From Saccoglossus kowalevskii (taxonomy: Eukaryota > Hemichordata > Enteropneusta > Harrimaniidae), in the NCBI RefSeq assembly GCF_000003605.2, contig NW_003135335.1:551703-587156 (forward strand): DNA of 35,454 bases, in the 5' to 3' direction. The notes beneath the pieces were generated by a model. The model was given only the letters and a program-made list of their open reading frames with translations. It ran no database searches and had not been told where the DNA came from. Shown in pieces: positions 11,009-20,039 of the stretch. Within the stretch, counting starts at the first letter, position 1. Every line of letters begins with the position of its first letter. The position numbers and the translations under genes were made by a program.

Positions 11009-12404
11009 ATGGCGACAATGGCGATGGCTACAGAAATTGCGAATAATCGATATCGGTAAGATTCCAGGGACGGCAGTGATGAACCCCAAATGCTATTAAA
11101 GGCAAATGAAAACGCGAAGCACATGAAACTGATTCAAATTCCCGGTTCAAATCATAGTACAAAACACGAATTAACCATTGTTTACCCTTGAGGGAAAATC
11201 GAATCACTCGCTTTTGAGGGTGTCATAATAAGCGATGGTGAAAACCGTGTTTATGTTATCATATCGAACATACTTTTGCGCAAGGCAATTTGTTTTTCAT
11301 TGTTCAGTGCATTTAGGTCTACATACTGCAAGTTAGAGTGTATATACCTAAGCGACCATCCCTCAGCTTACGAGTTAGCCAAGGCATTTTATGTGTCAAA
11401 ATCACGAACTATCCGTTTTTACGCAATCTGGGAAGTCCGAATTACTAAACAAAGTATAGGACAACGAAACTGAAATATCCAAGAACATACACATACCAAA
11501 ATTTATACCTCAAAAGTAAATATTCATGGTATAGTATAACAGACCGGAAGTGACAATTGTTTACTCCTCTAAATATCATATACATATTTTAGTAAAATGT
11601 GATGATGCCGTCCATGACAGTGTTTTCAGTCATGGCAACGGTGATTGTGTGATCCATGTTGGTGTTGTCCATGACAGTGGTGATGATGGCATCCGTGTTA
11701 AATAGCACTTGTGATTTTGAAATGGTGGTGGTGATATTGACATATAGGAGTTACAAATATTTCATATACCAGGTTATGTTATATACCTTTGTTTTGATAT
11801 TTTTTATTAATGATAAATTTTATTTCTAATATATGGGAAAAGGGCATGCCCCCTTTATTCAATTTCAAAATAGCTTGGTCTTCCTGTTTTTTCCTGGGAC
11901 CCCCAGCCGGAAAAATGACAGTCATCTGTCAACAACTTGAATGGAATTGTTAACACCCCTGGATCTGCGGAATGCTCGATACCAAACAAAGTTATCAGTT
12001 TTAATGTGAACTAATTGCGCTCCTTTGCTGGCCGATTCTGTCTCATAAATAAACTCTTACTACTCCATCAATCACTGTCAATGCCAGGTGTAACGTTGAA
12101 AACAATATTTTCCTCAACATACTTCGTAACGAAGAAAAAACAATATTGTTACTGAAACTTGGTACCCATTCCGACCCACTGTAGCCAACACCCAAGTTGT
12201 AGCGTCCTATTTTATTATCTACTTGTGTAATGTAACTTGAATTGCAAGAATATATTCATATTTTCCCGCCAACAGTTTTTTTTTAGACACAGATCAGCAC
12301 ATGACTCGAGTCCCCGAATGTGCCCTGCTCACCTCGAATGGTTTATAGTGCATTCTGCCCTCAGCGGTATTTATTTGAAATGCAGTGGTTCGCCGTGGTG
12401 GTAG
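11009..12404 (+). CDS. candidate small two-exon ORF between SYCP2L-like gene and gcm
   Basis: Exon 11009-11055 starts ATGGCGACAATGGCG and ends at TATCG|GTAAGA. A strong acceptor (cagttttttttttag|A) lies at 12285-12286. Joined, 47 nt plus 118 nt stay open and end at TAG (12402-12404), giving 54 residues beginning MATMAMATEIANNRYR. No family is recognised and short chance combinations like this are common. The only extra support is the CpG-rich CGCG-element patch upstream. It could be a non-coding transcript or nothing. Confidence 0.2.
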
Positions 12405-12942
12405 CAGCAGCTTTTAGAGCCAATGCTAGACTGACCTAGTCGTGGCAATTTTATACAATAATTCCTTCAGAACGACTTTGTAGAATTCCCCACGTTGCCA
12501 TGGCTTGGCTTGGCTAGCCCGACGAGGTCGCGTGAGTTGCGCCCTCCGCGATGCTCGCTCCAAACCCAACTGACGCCGTTCAGCCGGCGAGGGCCTACTC
12601 ACGCCTACATATCGGGCTACGGCTTTGCCAGTCTAAGCCATAGCATGTACTTATAATATTGTGCCCAATTGCAATGGCGGACTGGTAATCTGTGCGTTTT
12701 TGAAAAGTCCAGAACGGCCGTCGGGCCCCTGGGGTCGGGCCGTCAGATCTTTTAATAGCCAACATTCAGTATGACTATTTAGTGTAATTATTGTTGGAAA
12801 CGCCAGTTACAAATAATATTGGTATAATTTTTCTTCTCTTTAAAGTGCAAGCATAGAAGTGGCTGTAATATGGCTATATATAAAAGACAATGTATAGATG
12901 TTTAGGAGATGCAAGCGATATTTAGTCATTCTTGAATAATAA
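11056..12942. other. intergenic DNA without a recognised gene
   Basis: Contains a GAT/CAT-rich stretch near 11600-11700 with GTCCATGACAGTG twice (11610 and 11667) and a GC-richer patch near 12500-12620. No tRNA-like arms or domains were seen. The candidate ORF starting at 11009 spans part of it. Confidence 0.4.
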
Positions 12943-13071
12943 AGGGCGGCAGTCGTCGTGCCGCGTCCTGTTCGATATGGGACTCATAGCGACGTATACA
13001 ACGCGTGTAAAATGCATTGTTTATTTACATGAAATTCCAACACGCGCTGCGCGACGACCACCACGCTTTAA
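12943..13071 (-). repeat. TTAA-flanked MITE, copy 2 (inverted relative to copies 1 and 3)
   Basis: A 125-bp element (12943-13067) with the same ends and core as copies 1 and 3 but in the opposite orientation. The right flank is TTAA; the left has decayed to ATAA. Confidence 0.75.
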
Positions 13072-13290
13072 ACAATATACTTGAGTTCGTGAACACACGA
13101 TCATAAATAGTTCGTCTGTATGGGTTCTGTTATGACAGACAAGATACGACTATAACACTACCCACCCCTTCCGTTTTTTGGTGGACCAATTGACCAGTTT
13201 TTGGTACCAGTTCGTCCCTGTCCGATTGGATAATCAATACTGGCACCTATAACATTCAGACCAGCCAGAGACAAGCTTGTTTGCTAAACC

Positions 13291-13466
13291 TTAAAGGGGC
13301 ACTTCCAGTTAAGCCTAATCTCACAACAAGTTTACTTTCCGGATTAGAATAACAATGGATAACAAAAGATAGATTAACAATAGTGTTCCATGATTCTTTG
13401 GTGCAATCACAGTCCCTCCCTTGAGGGACTGTGGTGCAATCCATGGGATTGAGCGGTCCCCTTTAA
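13291..13466 (+). repeat. second TTAA-flanked MITE family, copy 1
   Basis: A 168-bp element (13295-13462) with AGGGG.../...CCCCT ends between two perfect TTAA tetramers. It holds the hairpin CACAGTCCCTC/GAGGGACTGTG at 13412-13436. It matches, in inverted orientation, the segment at 25278-25433. Confidence 0.7.
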
Positions 13467-13731
13467 GATTCTGTTAATTCTTGCATGGAGTCAAATTCGC
13501 TAACTGAAGATGTCGTGTTTCTCTTTCAACGAAGGGTACGATCAAACGCGTTATATGTCACGTTGTCAAGGAAGTTTAATTGTTTACACAAGAGTAGCAA
13601 TATGAAACAATATTCAAATATCCAACGCCTAATACTTTGACCATAGATCCCAGAAGATCGTAGCTTATAATTTGGGTCGCTCTCCACCCCCAGCCGCGCG
13701 TATTGGCTACAGCGCCACCATGCGTTGATTT

Positions 13732-13953
13732 ACTTTCCCGGAAGTCGAAATGTGACGTTTCGCATGCTCATCCATACAGTTTTGGCTGTAACGTAAACTT
13801 GCACGCGTTATATTGTGTTTCTGGGTGTACCAATCGATGTCGTAAAAATAAAATTCCCTTCTACCGACTATCAACAACCTGACATGTTGGTATTTTCCGC
13901 CATGGCAAAGCAGGAGTATTTTTGCACCCCAGTCTTGCTACTTCCGGGAAAGT
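13732..13953 (+). pseudogene. decayed THAP zinc-finger fragment inside a 14-bp inverted repeat
   Basis: The plus strand encodes YCVSGCTNRCRKNKIPFYRL at about 13812-13871, then stops within a few codons. The Cys pair, the Asn-Arg, and the IPFYRL strand are the start of a THAP domain, a DNA-binding zinc finger found in P-element-type transposases and host factors. The later Cys-His pair is missing and there is no ATG in frame. Perfect 14-bp inverted repeats (ACTTTCCCGGAAGT at 13732, ACTTCCGGGAAAGT at 13940) bracket it. It is most likely a transposon remnant. Confidence 0.45.
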
Positions 13954-15030
13954 GGTATACTCTATATTAGACGCAGCAATCTTCCGTTTACCTATATATT
14001 TACATTACAATCTTGTGTCTGATAAATATAAGTCTCGAGTTGACATTGAGATCGAACAAAAAAAATAAATATGAAATATAATACAATGCCTCATCGACAT
14101 CCCTTGTTCTACAATTAACACTACAACAACATTGTTTGCAGATGCTTAACAAGTGTAGATTGTCTTCTAAAACAGCACGGCATGTTTATAGAGAATTAAA
14201 AATGGCCGCCGTAAATAGAACGTATTTTTCTCCCCGACTTAAAAATTTTAAAAATAAATATCGTTACAAAAACAAATGGAAAAGGTAAAAATAGAAAAAC
14301 AACAATGACTATAGCAAAATTCATCATTGTCAGTGAATTGTGAACCGTATTCGTTACAAAACTGATGTTTTCTCCAATTTCATTCGCCCGCCTCGGCTAA
14401 CTTTCCGGTAAATAAAAAGTGGGTGATCCGATTTGTTTGAAATTTTTACATCTTGTTCAAATTAACCTCATATAAAGACTGTCAAAAATGATGGTTTTGA
14501 AAAAAAAAAAAAAACATAAAAAATAAATAAACAGTCAGCGTCAAACACATTCACACGCGCGAATTAAACATCCATTGCTTGAACCATTCAGCGCGTCAAT
14601 TGGATTTTTTATTTTGAAGTTACAAGACTTAAAGTGAAAAACTAACTTATGCGTCTTTTGAGGGAAAACGTTGTAAATTTTCGAAACCTATTTTTCACGC
14701 CACCAATTCTGAACGCATGTCTAATGATAGAAATGTAAACTTTCCACAAAGAGCGTTATTGTTAGCCAGAAAAAAGGGGGTAAAACTGGGAGGCCACGAG
14801 CACGAGTTGCTACCTTAAACTTACAGTCCCTTAACGATTTGAAGTTGTAGACTGGGAAGACTGTGAATATTCAGAATCAATAGAATATATCGGCATCATG
14901 ATATCTCAGTGAACTTCAATAAGTCTCATTTATGAAATGTACTCAATTGCGGTAGCCAAGGAGACACATGGATCTCAGCGACGTCGTCCATTCATATTAG
15001 TCATAGTCTCGGGCGGAGCTACGCCACAAG
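13954..15030. other. intergenic AT-rich DNA, nothing recognised
   Basis: No open frame with coding character. An AAAATGGCCGCC motif like that near the SYCP2L-like promoter occurs at about 14200-14212, without a gene beside it. Confidence 0.4.
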
Positions 15031-15333
15031 ACGTTCCACGTAGCTAAGACGCGCACCGCCTTACTGCGTATTATGGGCTCTTTGCAAGCTGCTGTGGAAC
15101 GCCGGTCGAAAAGGCGGTGAAAACAACTAAAGTCGAGGAAACAGCACAAAATCAACCTTGAAGTAACCCTGGGCAACCAAATTAATATATGTTGCACGTG
15201 TAAGGGTAATGTTGTTACACTGTTCAGGGGAGTCCCGACAGCTATTCTAAAGCACTTTTTTTTCCGAGAGTTTTCGGCCTTTGTTTTCACCGTGATGGTT
15301 GTCAGGCGGTGAAAACTCCCGGATGTCCACCCG
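15031..15333 (+). repeat. 300-bp dispersed repeat, copy A
   Basis: Aligns along its length with 25821-26114, from acgttccacgtagctaagac to caggcggtg...cggatgtcc. No terminal inverted repeats or coding frame are evident. Homology ends sharply on the left. Confidence 0.75.
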
Positions 15334-15835
15334 AGAATACGACAAATCCCTGAACACGCTTCGATGTGAGGAGCCTTGAGGCGGGCATCAATACAACAAA
15401 TATAGAAAAGAAAGTATTAACATAATAAATTTGATTTTATTGGTTTCCAGCGACTTTTTTTTAAAAAGCACCAAATACATAAGTTTAATCTCTTTTTAAA
15501 AAAACATCACAGACTTTAAAAATATCTAATAATAATAACAACAACAACTATAGTACTTTCTCTATAAATATCATTGCATGCTCTGTATTGAATTTGGGTC
15601 ACGTGGTACCAAATTTAGTATTATTTCAGAAAAAAGAAAAAAAATGATTTTTTTTAAATAATTTCGTGTGATTACCACTTTTATCTGTATAAATATTATA
15701 TATCGTTGTTCACAAACAATTTACTACGAAAACGTCTCTGGATAAAAGCAGACCAAACATTTTAAAATGGAGCGTAAAACTCCCATTGCACATTTGAGTA
15801 AAATGAATGGTCTGTGTACTCTAGAAATAAAAATA

Positions 15836-15841
15836 TTTATT
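15836..15841 (-). terminator. candidate gcm polyadenylation signal AATAAA
   Basis: The minus strand reads ACCAAATAAATATT about 97 nt past the stop codon. Further AATAAA hexamers occur in the AT-rich DNA down to about 15430, so longer 3' UTRs are possible. The site actually used cannot be decided from sequence. Confidence 0.4.
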
Positions 15842-15937
15842 TGGTTTAACTTATTTCAGTTGATAAAACAAATGACATTTCATGTTCATGCGGGCATGTG
15901 TCCGTATGGGTCACAGCGCCCTCTGTCGATCTAGTCT

Positions 15938-16953
15938 TTAAAGCACCGATGGTATATCGTAAGCTGTTGTGATTGGTTGTTTCCATGCACAGTCGCTGTA
16001 TTGAGCGCTGTGGTAACCGGAGGACGAGTTCATTCTTTGGAAGCCGGTGTAAGCAACGTCGTGATAGCCGGAGTCGTTGTGGGCTTCGGTGGAAAGGGGA
16101 AGTTCGTCAAAAATTTCTGGAAAGTCTAGAATGCCTCGAAGCTGAGAAAGAATATTGCTAGTCTCGGGGACTGGCGATTGGTCAAACAGTTTAACGTCTA
16201 GAGATTCAAGATCGCCACAAGAGTCTAGTTGGTTGCTAAGGCAACTGCTGGCATAGGGACTACCGCATGGGCTTAGCTGAGTCGGTGATGGCACTGGTGA
16301 TAGCATCGGCGATGGCACTTGTCTTGGGGCTTTGCTTTGGCCTAGGAACGAAGTAATATGTGGTAGTTTGTATGAATCGAGCTGCAAGTAGTCACGCGGT
16401 GAGCTGCTTCGTCGACCGTCGAGGCTGTCTTGCATATTATTAACAAACTGGCACGTGGAATTGTTTGGTGATGCCATAGTCTTGATGACGTCAGTCATGA
16501 CGTCATTAACATTCAATTGTTCACAGTCATTGGCGGTTGGTATGTGATCATAGCGGCTAACTGCTGGCGACGAACTGTTTTGGTATATAGAGCTAGTATC
16601 TAGGCTCGTGACAGGTGAGGACGCATTGGGGAAAGTTTGTCCGTTTGGTACCGCCTGGTTGTCATGGAAACTAACAGGAGAATAGCAAATTGTTGATTGA
16701 TTGAAGCCATTGGCCAGTTGACAACTGTTTGCGCTGGTAACGTCACCTGGTACACACTGCGCCCTCTGTTGGTAATGGTTGTTCTCGCATAGAGTTGATT
16801 CCATCCCGCTGTACTGATTCTCCACCATCCGTATCGGGAAGACTGAAGCCTTCGAGTCGAGAGGAGACGCATCACTAACGGTTGTCTTGGTAACATACTG
16901 CATCACTGTATCGGGCACCATAGATTTGGCATCGATAATATGATTTATTAGGC
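15938..16953 (-). CDS. gcm: gcm exon 6, terminal coding exon
   Basis: The acceptor is tttccacag|GCCTAATAAATC and the stop is TAA at 15940-15938. It encodes residues 247-584, rich in Ser, Pro, Asn and Gln and presumably disordered. Notable segments are [11 protein letters not shown] (460-470), the acidic-hydrophobic [16 protein letters not shown] (518-533) and two SGYH motifs (541 and 558). The low complexity matches the divergent C-terminal halves of GCM proteins. Confidence 0.93.
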
Positions 16954-19475
16954 CTGTGGAAATAAAAAGAATTGAATCGTTAACAAAATACGTTGTTTTG
17001 TTGTGTTGTAGTCAAGGTTGTCATTTACAAAGTTTGAAGTGAAGTTTCACGTTGTGCATCTCGGGTTTTCAACTTACCGTTTAACTCTTTTTCCTGGTCC
17101 ATACACTGTCTCTTGACCGAAGGCTCGATTTTAACCTTCTCAAATTCGGCGGTTTCGGCCGCTCTCTTCAAAGGGCTGGATTTTGATAAGTATACATCAA
17201 GGCCACAAAATAACTGGTTGTTCTGTAGAAAAAAAAGTGATCGTGATAATTTAGTGATTGCCGGTAAAGGAGACACAACTGGGTACACGAATGATTGGGT
17301 GATTACTTGCAGTCTCGCACGTTTTACGAGATTACACAGCTTTACTACCAAGACAAGAGATCTTAAGAAACCCCTAGACCCGTACCCTGTAATTTGTAAA
17401 AAGGATGGAGGTACCAAAGGATGAAAAGTCATCGCGCTCACATATATAATAAAATTTCTTTTCAACAGTGGTGATTTGCCGTAGGCGGCGTACTGCAGGT
17501 GAACGCAGAAAATAAACACTGTGTCAATAGGTGAATAGTTGAGGGGATTTATGACCGGCGAGAGGGCATTGTCTATTACAATAGCGTCAATGGGTATGGG
17601 CTAACCCATATGAGCATATGCTCATGCCTCGGGGATACAAACACGCGCCAAGTTTAAGTGATTGTAAAACTTGACCAGTTGATAAGACAGGGTCACTTTC
17701 GTTCCGCGTCAAGCTGGTTTTAATAATGCGAGAAAAAAAAAATGTTTTTGGCGAAGCGTAAAAGTTCGATATTTCGGAGAATCAAACATTTTCGATCAAG
17801 AAAGGAAAAGAAAACTCACCACTCCTTCCTTGGCAAAGTAGTTGAATATTTTTTTGTATCTCTTAGTGCCCAGACTGCGGCGAGCCTCTGCGGTGAATTT
17901 TGCTTCTGGACGGCTGTGGTCGTGCACGCCCTTGGATTGAAAATAAATAGCATCACTCTCGTGCCTCCAAAAGTGGGTTACGGGATAACCGCCGTGTCCG
18001 CGACATGGTCGAATCTCCAGCTTTCCGGTACAGTCAGGATTTGGACAAAGCTTTCCTGTGGATTATAAAAAAAAAAACAGTAGAAAATTAGTTATAGCCA
18101 CGCTGCATTATCGGGCAATTAACAAGTTTTAACGTGTGGAAAACATAGATGAAGACGAGTATGGGATGAAGTTTTTGAAACCTACCTTGTTGTTTCTTTC
18201 GTGCCTTGTCGCATATTGCTGGTCTAAGACTGATTTTTTCCCCGGTCGGCAGCGTACAGTCTCTATCACATATCACAACTCCAAGGCAAGATTTTTTAAG
18301 AATGGAACATTTATGATTGTTTGTATTTCTCATGGCCCAACCACTACAGTGTTTCTTGGCATCTACGTTACTTCCTTCATAGATTAGCCTCGTGTGACCC
18401 TCCGTCCACTCCTTGAATTGATCGTAAACGCATGGCTAAAATAAAATAAAAAAATATAAAGAAAATTGAGACTCTGTTCCGGTTTCACTGCGATCGCCGT
18501 CTAGTATACTCGCAGAAAAATACTACAACATGTAACTAGCAGCAAATATGATGAAAATTATATTATTTTAATAATGCACGCCCTCGTATCTGGGGTCAAA
18601 CAAACAAGCTATAAAAATAGGTTATATATTATTATGATGTTCTATGTGCGACACGTGCGTGGCGGCTGGCACGATTATAAGTCAACTTGACAAATGACAA
18701 AACCATTGAAATCGCGAAAGCAAATGTCGCGATCCCGAAGCAAGATGGGTACCCCAGAAAAGAAGGGTGTACGCACGGCCGTCTGTCAGGCGGGTGAAAG
18801 GTCAACTGGGCGACCGCAGCTGTACAAAAGAAAGCGATTCGCATTGAAGCCGTATTGTGTGGACCAAACCACACAATCAATGTAATAGGCTCCGAACAGA
18901 CTGAAGATTGTTTCTTTACTTTAGAAAGTTTAGCTTTCATATGCTTTCACGGGAGTCTGCTTTGTTGGAAGACAAGAGGCGATCTCAAATGAGCAGCGTA
19001 AACAAAACGGGAGAGCTGGCCGGTAAATAAAGCCTATACCTAAAGTTTACCATAAGAACGACAATACGCGTAGATATTGACTCAATGAGAACAGAATTTG
19101 CCAGTAAATGAGATGGACTTATTGGGAGGGAATACACACACATACCCATGTCTCCCTTTCCCGGGAAGTTCGTTTCTAGATGAATAGGCTTAGACTAAGA
19201 ACTTTGATAGAGTGAAACAGGGTTGCCTCTGGGCCGAATAAAACATTTCTTATTTCAGCTTTGAAACAATTTTTAATCCGAAATGTTATCCGGGATAGCC
19301 CGCCGAGAGTGTCCACTAATTGTCTAGACTTTTCAATTTCAAACGTCCATTAAAACTGATCTCTTACCTTTGGCACTACGGGGTCGTTTATGTCCCAGTC
19401 CATGTCGGCGTTGCTCATGTACTGGAACTGCGTCGACAAACTTCGGTAATTTCCGTCGGTTATTGACATGGTCAT
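15938..19475 (-). CDS. gcm: glial cells missing (GCM-family) transcription factor, complete, five coding exons
   Basis: The spliced CDS is 19475-19368, 18435-18186, 18055-17820, 17222-17078 and 16953-15938. All junctions are GT..AG and phases agree (0, 1, 0, 1), giving 584 residues. The GCM domain spans about residues 26-181. It opens with DWDINDP (26-32) and contains WAMRNTNNH (69-77), [14 protein letters not shown] (83-96), [10 protein letters not shown] (106-115), CPNPDC (123-128), [14 protein letters not shown] (138-151) and HDH (164-166); its Cys and His residues are those expected for the two structural zincs of the family. GCM proteins are sequence-specific nuclear factors (glia in flies, placenta and parathyroid in vertebrates, pigment cells in sea urchin). 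After the domain come a basic stretch with a VKIEP SUMO-type motif (K229), a Ser/Pro-rich region (about 460-480) and an acidic-hydrophobic segment (518-534) that may activate transcription. The start is set by the first ATG in exon 2, with an in-frame TAA upstream in exon 1. Family assignment is near certain; paralogue naming is not. Confidence 0.96.
17078..17222 (-). CDS. gcm: gcm exon 5, post-domain basic region with SUMO-type motif
   Basis: The acceptor is ttttctacag|AACAACC and the donor AAACG|GTAAG; the exon is 145 nt, entering in phase 0 and leaving in phase 1. It encodes residues 199-246. It holds two basic patches (SPLKR, SVKRQ) around EKVKIEPSV, a consensus psi-K-x-E site at K229. 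Confidence 0.9.
17820..18055 (-). CDS. gcm: gcm exon 4, C-terminal half of the GCM domain
   Basis: The acceptor is aatccacag|GAAAGC and the donor GAGTG|GTGAGT; the exon is 236 nt. It encodes residues 120-198 with the CPNPDC pair, the [14 protein letters not shown] core, QSKGVHDH and the EARRSL end of the domain. A basic KRYKK run follows the domain. Confidence 0.96.
18186..18435 (-). CDS. gcm: gcm exon 3, N-terminal half of the GCM domain
   Basis: The acceptor is tttattttag|CCATGCG and the donor CAACAAG|GTAGG; the exon is 250 nt and ends in phase 1. It encodes residues 37-119 plus the first base of Gly120. It carries the most conserved GCM signatures: the RNTNNH motif, KKSCLGVV, and [10 protein letters not shown]. 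Confidence 0.96.
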
Positions 19476-19493
19476 GGCTGTTGTTGATTCTCT
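19368..19493 (-). CDS. gcm: gcm exon 2, with start codon
   Basis: The acceptor is cgcttacag|AGAGAATC and the donor CCAAAG|GTAAGAG. The start ATG is at 19475, with a second in-frame ATG two codons later at 19469. The exon encodes residues 1-36 and includes the DWDINDP opening of the GCM domain. A G at -3 (agccATGa) gives a reasonable start context. Confidence 0.93.
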
Positions 19494-19828
19494 CTGTAAG
19501 CGACAAGAGTAAATTGGATTATCGTTAAATGGACAGTCAATAAAAAGAGTTGATTTAGCGTGCATAAGCAGATTGTTTCTCAGCTCTAATAACATAATTG
19601 GACATAATGGCGATACGCACAAACGACGTAAACAATCCAGGGTAATGGCCTGAATGCCCCATCGGTTGCCAGTGAAACCAGCACCGTACGACGACGAGCC
19701 ACCGTTAAACGGACAGCACACCGGCTAATTGCTGGCGGCGGGCAATCATGGCATCGCGCCTGCAGGAAAGAGTGTACCACTGGTCAGTAGCTAGCTACTA
19801 GCCAGCAAACCCGAAATTAAAATCTCAC

Positions 19829-20005
19829 CTCAAGTGGGTATCTAAGCGGTTGATGTGAAATCGTCTTCGGTGTGGATTATGATCACAGAGCAAGGCAAAG
19901 CGGTATGAGTTAAAGCGTAAAGCAGTAGCAGCATCGAAATTGTTGTACACGCAGAGAGAGAGAGCTGTTGGCAGTGTGTTGCTTCCGACCGTTACGCTGT
20001 ACAAT
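19829..20005 (-). other. gcm: gcm exon 1, non-coding 5' UTR
   Basis: The inferred first exon begins about 30 bp downstream of a TATA box and ends at 19829 with the donor AG|GTGAGAT. Joined to exon 2, the frame of the gcm ATG runs back into a TAA in this exon, so the exon is untranslated for the main protein. It holds a short CT run and a 30-codon upstream ORF. The 5' end is estimated from the TATA position, not observed. Confidence 0.6.
19842..19934 (-). other. upstream ORF in the gcm 5' UTR (30 codons)
   Basis: An ATG at 19934 opens a 30-codon frame, beginning MLLLLYALTH, that closes with TAG at 19844-19842, still inside exon 1. It does not overlap the gcm start. It could dampen translation of the main frame; it may equally be incidental. 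No conservation data are available. Confidence 0.4.
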
Positions 20006-20029
20006 GTTACTGGTACCCCATCACTGAGT

Positions 20030-20037
20030 TATTTATA
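20030..20037 (-). promoter_or_regulatory. TATA box of gcm
   Basis: The minus strand reads CCTATAAATAACTC, a good TATAAATA match. It lies about 200 bp upstream of the exon 1 donor, with no ATG in the gcm frame between them. Transcription would start near 20000-20007. Confidence 0.6.
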
Positions 20038-20039
20038 GG

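Noticed and set aside
17025-17519. 164-codon continuous minus-strand frame as a single exon
   Set aside because: Only its middle (17222-17078) is coding; the outer parts read through the flanking introns of gcm.
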